Below are positions 26,688 through 34,624 of a stretch of 64,000 bases of DNA, in pieces. A model generated the notes under the pieces. That model saw only the letters and a program-made list of their open reading frames with translations, was not told the origin of the DNA and made no database searches. Made by a program: the position numbers and the translations under genes. How positions within the stretch are numbered: the stretch's first letter is position 1; each line of letters begins with the position of its first letter. This DNA is from Mangrovitalea sediminis (GTDB lineage Bacteria > Pseudomonadota > Gammaproteobacteria > Pseudomonadales > Oleiphilaceae), in assembly GCF_002514725.1 (NCBI RefSeq), contig NZ_NTLB01000005.1, positions 310,001-374,000 on the forward strand, written 5' to 3'.

Positions 26688-26757
26688 CCGGAATTGTGCT
26701 TTAGGTATGTAGGTATTTCCCCTTACAGGGGGACGAAAGGGACAGTGGAACCAAGGT

Positions 26758-27915
26758 TCAATGGGCTTGCAGATACAGCAGCAATGATGTTGCCATTGCA
26801 CCGAAAAGCCAGGCGATGAGCGAATAGCGATGGAAGAGAAGCCATAGCCCTGGTGAAGAGACCTGCCGCAATGCTATGAGATTGGCCAGGGACCCTATAG
26901 CCAGACCGAATCCTCCAACATTGACTCCGTAGGCAAGAGCAGACCACTGCTGCGTGAATCCAGCCAGCGTGATGGTAGCGGGCACGTTACTGATGACCTG
27001 GGACCCGAATGCGGCTGCCCAGAAACTGCCCTGCACCGAATTCAGCGGCAGCATGTGCAGGAAGTGGTTGATGAACGGCAATTGTGCGAGCCCCCGGAAG
27101 TCGATAAACATCAGGATAAAGGCGAAGACCAGCCCCCAATCCAACGTCGAGAGTATCCGGCGACCGCTGATGGCCGAAAGCACCATGACCGCAGCCAATA
27201 CCAACGTGAGTCCGGAGAAGGTGTGGTTGGTGTCCATTGCTGTGATAAATGCGATATAGAGTGCACCGCCTGACGCGATCAACATTTTTGAACGCTGCTC
27301 AGGATCGGGGGATTCCTCTATCTCGAGTCGTCGCGAAGAAAACGCAACAAAGGCCAGACCAACCACGATCCCCATCATCAAGAGGGAGGCAGGTGCCATG
27401 CGTAAAGAGAATTCCAACAGGGAGTCGCCGGATACTCTCCAGAGGAAAAGGTTTTGAGGGTTACCGATAGCGGTGATGCTCGACCCCGCGTTCACGGCCA
27501 GCGCTTCAAAGATAACCAGTCGTGCGACCGGCAGGGAAGAGTGGCGGGCTGCACTGAGCGTCAGGGGCACGATGATAAAGAGGGCAACGTCGTTGGTGAT
27601 CCAGGCCGACAGCACAGCCGACAGGAGTATCAGCGTCAGCGCCAATCGCCGCTCGGTATGGCAGTGGTAAAGCATATGGCGCGCCCCAATGGCGAGATAG
27701 CCGCTCAGTTCCAGCGTTTTCGCCGGCGCCAGCAAACCACAAATGGCGCCGACCGTTTTCCATTCAACGAGATCTTTCACCTGCCCGATCAGCGTCGGCT
27801 CGAGGACAACGAGGAAGAGCGCTAGGAATAGCAATACCTGTACCCAGCGATCCGTAACGATCCGGTCGACGACCATCAGTAATCGAGACCTGTCGTTGGC
27901 CCGGATATCCGGCAT
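26758..27915 (-). CDS. ArsB/NhaD-superfamily anion permease, YbiR-like
   Basis: Polytopic membrane protein of 385 aa from the ATG at 27915 (GGAG about 10 bp upstream; the frame opens earlier at 28017 but its N-terminus is unconvincing). About ten hydrophobic segments. The ion-transporter signatures are ITNDVALFIIVPLTL and VNAGSSITAIGNPQNLFLW in the first half and SNVPATITLAGF in the second, as in the ArsB/NhaD/CitM group. It is far from the arsenic operon and lacks an ArsR neighbour, so arsenite export is not assumed. Substrate unknown. Confidence 0.8.
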   Translation of the reverse strand: MPDIRANDRSRLLMVVDRIVTDRWVQVLLFLALFLVVLEPTLIGQVKDLVEWKTVGAICGLLAPAKTLELSGYLAIGARHMLYHCHTERRLALTLILLSAVLSAWITNDVALFIIVPLTLSAARHSSLPVARLVIFEALAVNAGSSITAIGNPQNLFLWRVSGDSLLEFSLRMAPASLLMMGIVVGLAFVAFSSRRLEIEESPDPEQRSKMLIASGGALYIAFITAMDTNHTFSGLTLVLAAVMVLSAISGRRILSTLDWGLVFAFILMFIDFRGLAQLPFINHFLHMLPLNSVQGSFWAAAFGSQVISNVPATITLAGFTQQWSALAYGVNVGGFGLAIGSLANLIALRQVSSPGLWLLFHRYSLIAWLFGAMATSLLLYLQAH

Positions 27916-28167
27916 AAAAGTGGCTCCAGGAGTGTTCTTGGCGATAACGATGTAACTCGCCGGGCGGCTGTGCCAGCGGCGGCGGAACATCTTCAAGTAC
28001 ATTCCTTTTGACGTCAATGTTGACCGGCATCAAGACGGTGCTCAGGGTGCGGGCATAGATTCAGAATGAGAGCGTGTGGAATGATCCGACCGGAGGGCCG
28101 CAGGAGCATGGTGTCCTCGGTCAGTGAATACCGACAAGAAGGATCTGTCTCATTAAGGGGTGTCGCC

Positions 28168-28626
28168 ATGAAAATCGATGACGTCTGTAACCGTCATGTG
28201 ATCGCAGTGAATCAGGGGGCCAGTCTCCAGGAGGCCGTGAAACTGATGCGGCAGTATCATGTAGGCGTACTGGTGGTCGTCCGTGAGGAGAGTGGCCAGC
28301 GTTTTCCGGTAGGCATGATCACCGACCGGGACATTCTTATGCGGGTACTGGGCGAGGAACTCTCACTCGATGAAGTTGATGTGGCCGATGTCATGTCCAG
28401 CGAACTGGTGTTGGGGCATGTTGGAGACTCTGTGTCCCATAGCATACGCTGGATGCGGGAAAACGGCGTAAGGCGTTTGCCGGTGGTGAATGATAACGAT
28501 GAGCTTATCGGCATCCTCAGTGTTGACGATCTCATCGATGTGATCGCCGGCGAGCTGTCTGATCTGGCCGGCCTGATCCGCCGTGAACAGATTGAAGAAC
28601 GCCGGCGGACGATTTCCACACCCTAG
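28168..28626 (+). CDS. Two-CBS-domain protein
   Basis: Cytoplasmic 152-aa protein made only of a Bateman pair: CBS1 about 1-62 (GASLQEAVKLMRQYHVGVLVVV, GMITDRDILMRVL) and CBS2 about 70-130 (VGDSVSHSIRWMRENGVRRLPVVNDNDELIGILSVDDLIDVI). Such proteins bind adenine nucleotides and adjust partner enzymes or channels. The ATG at 28168 with AAGGGG 7 bp upstream is preferred to the longer frame. Divergent from the permease gene, with a 252-bp gap. Confidence 0.88.
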   Translation: MKIDDVCNRHVIAVNQGASLQEAVKLMRQYHVGVLVVVREESGQRFPVGMITDRDILMRVLGEELSLDEVDVADVMSSELVLGHVGDSVSHSIRWMRENGVRRLPVVNDNDELIGILSVDDLIDVIAGELSDLAGLIRREQIEERRRTISTP

Positions 28627-28657
28627 GATAGGCCAGCAATCGCTTTGGTGATTCGGC

Positions 28658-29143
28658 TTATTCGGCCAGAAAGGCGTTCATTTCCTGGTTGATCGACTGT
28701 CTCAGTGCCATAAGCTTTTGGGCGTATTGGTGTAATTCGATATCTTCCTCGGTCTCAGGCTCCCATTTGGGCACGGTAATAGGGTTGCCGCTGTCGTCGA
28801 CTGCCACGAAAACCACGATGCAGTGAGTCGTGCGATGGCGCTCCCGGGACTGGGGATCGGCGGCATGGACGTCGACGGCGATCTGCATACTGGTCTTGCC
28901 CGTGTAGACGATCTTGGCATCGATATCGACCACTTCGCCAATACGTATCGGTCGAAAAAAGCGGATACCACCCACGTAAACAGTTACGCAGTAGCGCCCA
29001 CTCCAGCCCGCTGCGCAGGTGTAGCCTGCCTGGTCGATCCATTTCATCACGGCACCGCCATGGACTTTCCCGCCAAAATTCACGTCGCCGGGTTCAGCGA
29101 GGAAACGGAGCGTTATCTTTCGCTGCATCGAAGGTTCTGTCAT
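28658..29143 (-). CDS. Acyl-CoA thioesterase, hotdog fold (YciA/BFIT type)
   Basis: Hydrolyses acyl-CoA to free acid and CoA. The 161-aa hotdog domain has LAEPGDVNFGGKVHGGAVMKWIDQAGYTCAAGWSG, the region holding the catalytic Asp and helix, then YVGGIRFFRPIRIGEVVDIDAKIVYTGKTSMQIAVDV. The ATG at 29143 has AGGA 7 bp upstream; another ATG lies at 29158. Converges on the CBS gene with a 31-bp gap. Substrate length not predictable. Confidence 0.88.
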   Translation of the reverse strand: MTEPSMQRKITLRFLAEPGDVNFGGKVHGGAVMKWIDQAGYTCAAGWSGRYCVTVYVGGIRFFRPIRIGEVVDIDAKIVYTGKTSMQIAVDVHAADPQSRERHRTTHCIVVFVAVDDSGNPITVPKWEPETEEDIELHQYAQKLMALRQSINQEMNAFLAE

Positions 29144-29299
29144 AAGGTTTTCCTTCATATCCGCTGAGTTGGGGACAAGTTCATTTACAATATCGGGTAT
29201 GGCCGGAGCCAAAGCGAGTCTTTGCTCCGGCATCCAATGGTTTTCTTTGGGGCGCAGTACGGTTAGTCTTTGCCGTCCGCTTTGTAACGAACAGGTATT

Positions 29300-30466
29300 A
29301 TGGATCCATTTGCAGAGATACGACCCTACCAGGACGATGAAGTTCGTCCGGTGCTGGATCGCTTATTGACCGATAATCACTTTCTCGACCTTATGGGCCG
29401 TTTCCGGGTTCCTCGGTTGAGTCGTTGGTTTCCGTTTCTTATCCGCCCTCTGGTAAGACACAGGATGGCTCGCGAGATTCGTGACGTCCATTGCGTTGAC
29501 GATTTGCAGCAGGTTATTGCCCGCTATGTCGACCATGCAGTGGAGCACACGACCAGCGGCTTGACCCACAGCGGCCTGGAGCAGCTCTCGCCGAACCGGG
29601 CTTACCTGTTTGTGTCCAATCACAGGGATATCGTGTTCGATCCCACGGTGGTCAACTATATGCTCTGGCACAATGGCTTTGGGACATCTCGCATTGCCAT
29701 TGGCGACAATCTCCTCAAAAATCCGTTGTTTGCCGAGATGATGCGGCTCAACAAAAGTTTTGTGGTGAAGCGTAACCTCACCAGCCCGCGGGAAATGCGC
29801 GACGTTTATTCGACGCTTTCGGCTTTCGTCAATCACTCGATCGAAGAAGGGCATTCCATCTGGATTGCCCAGCGTGAGGGTCGGGCCAAAGACGGTATCG
29901 ATGCGACGGATCCCGCTATTATCAAAATGTTCTACATGAGCCAGAAAACCTCCGGGGACGCCTTTCAGGATGTCATACGGCGACTGAGTATTGTCCCGGT
30001 TTCCATTGCTTATGAATACGATCCTTGTGATATCGCCAAGGCTTGGGAGCTGGAAGAGAGAGGGCGGACGGGTGCTTACGTCAAGACCGATACCGAGGAC
30101 AGCGAACACATTATCCGGGGAATTACAGGTTTCAAGGGGCGAGTCCATGTAGGCTTTGGTGCACCTTTGACGGGGGAATACGAAAATGCCAAGGCGGTGG
30201 CCCAAGCCATCGATACGGCTATTCTGGACGCCTACAAGCTGTTCCCCACTCACCACCTGGCCTATGAGCGTCTGCGGGAAATTCAGCCTGAAAAGGGGTA
30301 TCCGGTCCTTTCCTGGGATGAAAATCAGGCAGGTGTCGAACCGGCTCGACGCTGGTTGGAGGGGCATCTGGCGCAATGTCCGGAAGCGCTCCATCCGTAC
30401 CTGCTGGGCATGTACGCAAATCCGGTAATTCGCAAGTACGGTATCGAGGTCGCTGAAACCCAATAA
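29300..30466 (+). CDS. PlsC-like acyltransferase with an SNHRD motif
   Basis: Membrane-associated acyltransferase related to 1-acylglycerol-3-phosphate acyltransferases (388 aa, longer than PlsC at about 245). The active-site block reads FVSNHRDIVFDP near 109-120; Asp residues occur two and six positions after the His instead of the usual five (HX4D). The glycerol-phosphate motif appears as IWIAQREGRAKDG, and motif IV as LSIVPVSIAYEYDPC. The C-terminal third (after about 300) is specific to this subgroup. Monocistronic. Acyl acceptor not known. Confidence 0.82.
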   Translation: MDPFAEIRPYQDDEVRPVLDRLLTDNHFLDLMGRFRVPRLSRWFPFLIRPLVRHRMAREIRDVHCVDDLQQVIARYVDHAVEHTTSGLTHSGLEQLSPNRAYLFVSNHRDIVFDPTVVNYMLWHNGFGTSRIAIGDNLLKNPLFAEMMRLNKSFVVKRNLTSPREMRDVYSTLSAFVNHSIEEGHSIWIAQREGRAKDGIDATDPAIIKMFYMSQKTSGDAFQDVIRRLSIVPVSIAYEYDPCDIAKAWELEERGRTGAYVKTDTEDSEHIIRGITGFKGRVHVGFGAPLTGEYENAKAVAQAIDTAILDAYKLFPTHHLAYERLREIQPEKGYPVLSWDENQAGVEPARRWLEGHLAQCPEALHPYLLGMYANPVIRKYGIEVAETQ

Positions 30467-30552
30467 CCTGTTAATAAACAAAATTTTGAGGTGTTTATCT
30501 AAGGTAATTTGGAAGTGAGTAGCGGGAACTACCTAATAGGTACTTCCGGCAA

Positions 30553-30581
30553 CTGTCAAGGGGTTTTTTCGTGCATATAAT
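30553..30581 (+). promoter_or_regulatory. sigma70-type promoter for the DUF1127 gene
   Basis: CTGTCA (30553-30558) and a perfect TATAAT (30576-30581) are separated by 17 bp; the start point would be near 30588, 45 bp before the small gene. GTGC/GCAC arms (30571-30574, 30584-30587) flank the -10. Confidence 0.72.
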
Positions 30582-30632
30582 TAGCACATCAATTAATCCA
30601 AATGACATTCACTTTACCAAGAGGTAATCACC

Positions 30633-30788
30633 ATGTTTCAGAAACTCGTAAAAACCACTAACAGCTGGCAACGTCGCAGAAGCGAACGCGCATCTCTGGC
30701 CACTATGGACGACCGCATGCTGCGTGATATCGGTATGGATCGTTTTCAGGCCGAGCGTGAAGCCCGCAAGCCGTTTTGGAAGAAATAA
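30633..30788 (+). CDS. DUF1127 small protein
   Basis: A 51-aa basic protein beginning MFQKLVKTTNSWQRRRSE and containing the DUF1127 core TMDDRMLRDIGMDRFQAERE. Members of this group are small, strongly expressed, stress- or phosphate-related proteins; some are thought to act in RNA turnover. A GAGGT ribosome site, a strong promoter and a terminator frame it as an independent unit. The family call is secure; the function is not. Confidence 0.9.
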   Translation: MFQKLVKTTNSWQRRRSERASLATMDDRMLRDIGMDRFQAEREARKPFWKK

Positions 30789-30840
30789 GCGTTATGACGG
30801 TTCTCCAGTGGGAGACGTCGCTAACGCCATCCATTCACTG

Positions 30841-30869
30841 AAAGGCCCTGATTGTCAGGGCCTTTTTTG
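30841..30869 (+). terminator. Strong terminator after the DUF1127 gene
   Basis: AAGGCCCTGA (30842-30851) and TCAGGGCCTT (30855-30864) form a 10-bp stem with a TTG loop followed by a run of six T. It probably also serves the converging membrane-protein gene, as the other strand ends in TTTC. Confidence 0.92.
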
Positions 30870-30881
30870 TTGTCTTGCGGA

Positions 30882-31247
30882 TCAGTTTACCGATAGGCGC
30901 TTTGCGCGACCGGCCAACGCTTCTCCCAGGCCGATAACGCCAATACCGAGCAATAGATGTACGACCTGGGTCAGCCAATGCATGGACCCGGTCAGGATCT
31001 GGACCTGCGCTCCACCAAAGACAAGTTCCACCAGCCCCCAGACAATAGCTACCCAAATCAGGCCACCTGTTACGCCCCGTCGCTTCGCCTGAAATGCAAT
31101 GACCCACAGTGCCAGTACGGCAATGGAACCCATTGCCATGTGCAGGGGAGCGAGATGGAACAGGTGTCCGGTCCACAAGGCAATTCCCATGATGATGGCT
31201 ATTAGCCAACACAGGCGAAGGGTCATCAGTGGTGCTTTAATGCTCAT
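30882..31247 (-). CDS. Small four-helix membrane protein of unknown function
   Basis: Predicted 121-aa inner-membrane protein with four hydrophobic segments (about 10-27, 35-52, 62-81, 90-110). Histidines cluster in GHLFHLAPLHMAMG and MHWLTQVVHLL. No family signature is recognised with certainty. It is monocistronic and shares a terminator region with the DUF1127 gene. A real gene is supported by codon pattern, a GGAG-type ribosome site (GAGACCTCATTC region) and a membrane topology that is not a shadow of another gene. Confidence 0.7.
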   Translation of the reverse strand: MSIKAPLMTLRLCWLIAIIMGIALWTGHLFHLAPLHMAMGSIAVLALWVIAFQAKRRGVTGGLIWVAIVWGLVELVFGGAQVQILTGSMHWLTQVVHLLLGIGVIGLGEALAGRAKRLSVN

Positions 31248-31470
31248 GAATGAGGTCTCCTGTCCTCGGTTTTCGTCTATACGATTGGGCTCAGCTTATG
31301 CGACATGGTGCGCCAAGTCGATGAGGGGCTTTGTCTTAGCCACAACGTTATGGAACTCGACGACGCTTGGCTCGTCATAGAACAAGGCTCCCGGCATCCG
31401 CTACACTGGTAGTCAGCGACCCCTGATTTTCATCTCGTCATCTTTTCCTTCCGACAATTAAGGTTAGGCC

Positions 31471-32637
31471 GTGCATATCGCCAATAGCGCACTGGGTAAG
31501 GCGGGTTTAGTGTTGACCGGCGGGGGCGCCCGTGCCGCCTACCAGGTGGGTGTGCTGCGAGCCGTCTCGGACCTGTTGCCAGACCTGAACGATCCTTTTC
31601 GAGTCATATGCGGCACCTCTGCCGGCGCCATCAATGCGGTGGCTTTGGCGGGAGGCGATGACATCTTCCGGCATAACGTGGGGCATCTTGAGCGACTTTG
31701 GGCGCGCCTGAAAATCGAGGATATATACCGGGCAGATGTCTTCGGCATGTCTCGCTGGATGACCGGGTTTGTCCGCGGCATTCTGCAGGGGCAGGGCGAC
31801 GAGCCGGTGTCCTTGCTGGACAACCGGCCGCTACGGGCTTTCCTCGAAAAGGAAATGCATTTCGATGCCATCGCCAGATCCATTGACGAAGGCCGTCTCG
31901 ATGCGATTGGGATCAATGCCTGCGCCTATACTGCAGGCCAGAACGTGTGCTTTTTCCAGGGGAAACCGGAGGTGGCGAGCTGGGATTTGGGACAACGGGT
32001 TGGGGCAAAGTGCCAGTTGACACTTGATCACGTTATGGCGTCTTCGGCCATTCCCACCATTTTTCCGCCGGTCAAGCTCAACCGGGAGTATTTTGGCGAT
32101 GGTGTGACCCGGCAGATGGCTCACATCAGTCCGGCGCTGCACATGGGGGCCGATCGGGTACTGGTGATCGGGGTCAGTGCGAACCGGGTGAGCAAGCCGG
32201 TGCGCTTCAGCGCGAAAGAGCCGCCGTCGCTGGCGAAAGTGATGGAGCACGTTCTCAACGGTCTGTTTCTGGATACGATGGAATACGATATCGATCGCCT
32301 GATAACGATTAACCGCCTGGTTGACCTGATCCCTGAAGAAAAGCGGCAGGAAGCGGGACTGAATCTGCGGCCGGTGAAGTTGTTGGACATTTCCCCGAGT
32401 CGTCCGATCAACGAAATCGCCTCTCAGTACCTCGATGGCCTTCCGTTGATACTGCGTCGGCTCCTGGGGCGCAATCTGGAAAAAGGCGAGGGTGGCGCCA
32501 GCCTGGCGAGCTACCTGCTTTTCGATCACCGTTTCTGTCGGGACCTGATTGCGCTCGGCTATCAGGATGCCCAGGCCCAAGCCCACCAACTTGTTGAATT
32601 TCTCGATCCCCGGGCGTCTCAGGAGATATCCCTATAG
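31471..32637 (+). CDS. Patatin-like phospholipase
   Basis: Ser-Asp dyad lipid acyl hydrolase of 388 aa, starting with GTG. The oxyanion loop GGGARAAY is at 17-24, the nucleophile Ser50 is in GTSAG, and the catalytic Asp210 is in YFGDGVTRQ. The C-terminal extension (about 255-388) resembles the DUF3336-less proteobacterial patatins with a conserved region around LINEIASQYL. No signal peptide, so a cytoplasmic or membrane-peripheral role is likely. AAGGTTAGG precedes the start. Confidence 0.9.
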   Translation: MHIANSALGKAGLVLTGGGARAAYQVGVLRAVSDLLPDLNDPFRVICGTSAGAINAVALAGGDDIFRHNVGHLERLWARLKIEDIYRADVFGMSRWMTGFVRGILQGQGDEPVSLLDNRPLRAFLEKEMHFDAIARSIDEGRLDAIGINACAYTAGQNVCFFQGKPEVASWDLGQRVGAKCQLTLDHVMASSAIPTIFPPVKLNREYFGDGVTRQMAHISPALHMGADRVLVIGVSANRVSKPVRFSAKEPPSLAKVMEHVLNGLFLDTMEYDIDRLITINRLVDLIPEEKRQEAGLNLRPVKLLDISPSRPINEIASQYLDGLPLILRRLLGRNLEKGEGGASLASYLLFDHRFCRDLIALGYQDAQAQAHQLVEFLDPRASQEISL

Positions 32638-32700
32638 GAGTTCGCCCGCGTCAATATCCCGGTTTTATTTAGGGGGGGCGGGAGATACAGTACTCGTATT

Positions 32701-32720
32701 CGGGATCGCATGTGATCCCG
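32701..32720. promoter_or_regulatory. Inverted repeat upstream of the diiron protein gene
   Basis: CGGGATC-GCATGT-GATCCCG is a perfect 7-6-7 inverted repeat in the 251-bp gap after patatin. No T tract follows, so an operator is possible; no regulator is known. The rest of the gap shows nothing else clear. Confidence 0.35.
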
Positions 32721-32888
32721 GTGGTGTCAGAGGTTTATCCGTAAACTCCAATAAGATTTTAATCGCATTGAGACAAGCGCATTGGAACGAGCCCCAGTTG
32801 AGTCGGCACCACGTGGCCGGCGATGCGTTATCGGAGGATGGGGCGAGGTGGGAGCCGTGTACCTAACCGCCAAAGGAGAATGTGCGTT

Positions 32889-33740
32889 ATGCGTCTGGAT
32901 TCCGCTTCCCGCTGGTCACTCGATGATATCCCTTACGACAAGATCGAGATTGGACTCGCCCGGCAAGACCCCTACCTTTTGTACCTGATTGCAGCGGCGT
33001 CCTTTGTAGAGATCACGTCTGACCTGTATTCCCGGAACCTGATTTCCTATTTCGAAACGCAACCGGCCTTGCAGCAATGGCTTCGCAGTCGTTGGGCCCC
33101 GGAAGAGGTGCAGCATGGTGAGGCCCTGAAACGATACGTCCTGACAGTCTGGCCGTCATTCGACTGGGAGTCGGCCTACGCAGACTTCTATCGGGAGTAC
33201 ATGCAGTTCTGTAAGCCGGAGCTGCTGGGGCCAACCCAGGCTCTGGAGCTGGTTGCACGCTGCGTGGTGGAAACGGGTACGGCAACCTTCTATACAGCAC
33301 TGTCCCGCTTCACCCAGGAACCGGTCCTGGCTAAATTGGCCGACCTAATCCGGCAGGACGAGGTGCGACACTATCACCGTTTCTATCATGACTTTCTGGC
33401 GTTAGTCACGGCGGATGGCGTTGGCCGTCTCGCCGTCAGCAGGACGCTATGGGAGCGATTGGCTGAAGTCGATCAGGAAGATGCCTATTACGCGTTTAAA
33501 CATGTCTTCCTTTCGGTCAATCCGGAGAAAACATTCGACAAGCGCCAGTACCAGGCATTTCGACGGCATTACGCGCCGCTCTTCCAACAATACTTTCCGT
33601 ACCGGACAGCGGCGAATATGTTCGTTAAGCCGTTAAGGTTGAATCGTTCGGTACAACGCCTATCGACGCGAGGTCTGGCAACCGGAGCCGAGTGGGCGTT
33701 TCGGTTTTTGAGCCAAAAAGGATGGCTGCGCAGGGCCTAA
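32889..33740 (+). CDS. Ferritin-like diiron protein related to acyl-ACP desaturases
   Basis: A 283-aa all-helical protein with the full carboxylate-bridged diiron set: Glu41 in SFVEITSD, Glu73/His76 in PEEVQHGEAL, Glu128 in VVETGTATF, Glu158/His161 in QDEVRHYHRF. EExxHG and DExxH spacing fits soluble acyl-ACP desaturase-type proteins. Start at 32889 is chosen because AAAGGAG lies 10 bp upstream; the ATG at 32880 is only 1 bp from it. The product may be a desaturase or another oxidase; no acyl-carrier contact can be judged. Follows patatin, suggesting lipid context. Confidence 0.78.
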   Translation: MRLDSASRWSLDDIPYDKIEIGLARQDPYLLYLIAAASFVEITSDLYSRNLISYFETQPALQQWLRSRWAPEEVQHGEALKRYVLTVWPSFDWESAYADFYREYMQFCKPELLGPTQALELVARCVVETGTATFYTALSRFTQEPVLAKLADLIRQDEVRHYHRFYHDFLALVTADGVGRLAVSRTLWERLAEVDQEDAYYAFKHVFLSVNPEKTFDKRQYQAFRRHYAPLFQQYFPYRTAANMFVKPLRLNRSVQRLSTRGLATGAEWAFRFLSQKGWLRRA

Positions 33741-33749
33741 GCCCTGCGC
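33728..33749. terminator. Hairpin over the diiron gene stop
   Basis: GCGCAGGGC (33728-33736) pairs with GCCCTGCGC (33741-33749) around a CTAA loop that contains the stop codon. It is a 9-bp GC-rich stem between converging genes but has no T tract on either side. Confidence 0.4.
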
Positions 33750-33757
33750 CTGATCGG

Positions 33758-34624
33758 TCAGGCCTTGGCGTGGCGCCGTGCGGAACGGCGCTGTGCCTGC
33801 ATGGCGGCGGTGACCAGCCGTTGATAGGACGCGGGCAAGAGCCGCTGCATACGGTCAGCGATTCTAGCGTCGGCACCGATGAGCACGCGGCGATCATTGT
33901 GGCGCACCGCTTCGAGAATCACCTGGGCGGCTTTCTCCGGCGTAGTGCGGAACATTTTGGCGAAGTTGTCCCGGAGGTCGTCATCGCTCACGTCGTCACC
34001 GGCCACCTCATGGATACTCTTCGACATGCGGGCGTTGTGCGCGATATTGGTCTTGATCCCACCGGGGTGGACGCAGGTGGCGGAGACGCCGCACTGCATG
34101 ATATCCAGTTCCTGGCGCAGCGACTCGGTGAATCCTCGCACGGCGAACTTCGTGGTGTTGTAGGCGCTCTGGGTCGGTTGGGCAAAGATACCGAAGATGC
34201 TGGAAATGTTGATCACATGACCGTCCCCGGTTTCCTTGAGGTAGGGCAGGAATGCCTTGGTTCCGTGAATCACACCCCAAAGATTGATACCGATAATCCA
34301 CTCGTAGTCAGCGTAGTCGGAACCTTCCACGGTGCCGCCGTGTGCGACACCGGCGTTATTGAAGATCAGATTGACCTTGCCGTGATCCTTCTTGACCTGA
34401 TCGGCCCAGGCATGGACCTGATCCCGGTTGGCGACATCCACCTTGGCGGTGGTTACCTTTACGCCCTTGGCCGACGCCAGTCGGGCAGTTTCGGCGAGAC
34501 CGTTTTCATCCACATCGCTAAGGGCAAGCTGGCACTGCTGATCGGCCAGTGCCAACGCCAGGGCTCGGCCAATACCGGATGCGGCACCAGTGATGGCGGC
34601 GACTTTATGGTTGAAGGATTTCAT
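33758..34624 (-). CDS. Short-chain dehydrogenase/reductase
   Basis: Classical SDR (288 aa) with cofactor motif TGAASGIGRAL (about 12-22), NNAG in IFNNAGVAHGG, catalytic Ser in INISSIFGI and the YxxxK pair in QSAYNTTKFAVRG. The arginine-rich C-terminus (QAQRRSARRHAKA) is unusual and may be a basic tail. It overlaps the flavin monooxygenase by 4 bp (ATGA), so an alcohol-to-ketone step followed by oxygenation is likely; substrate not known. Confidence 0.9.
   Translation of the reverse strand: MKSFNHKVAAITGAASGIGRALALALADQQCQLALSDVDENGLAETARLASAKGVKVTTAKVDVANRDQVHAWADQVKKDHGKVNLIFNNAGVAHGGTVEGSDYADYEWIIGINLWGVIHGTKAFLPYLKETGDGHVINISSIFGIFAQPTQSAYNTTKFAVRGFTESLRQELDIMQCGVSATCVHPGGIKTNIAHNARMSKSIHEVAGDDVSDDDLRDNFAKMFRTTPEKAAQVILEAVRHNDRRVLIGADARIADRMQRLLPASYQRLVTAAMQAQRRSARRHAKA

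Noticed and set aside
26758-27915. Permease as ArsB arsenite pump
   Set aside because: It shares only the superfamily pattern; it has no ars neighbours, and the window already has a complete arsenic operon with Acr3.
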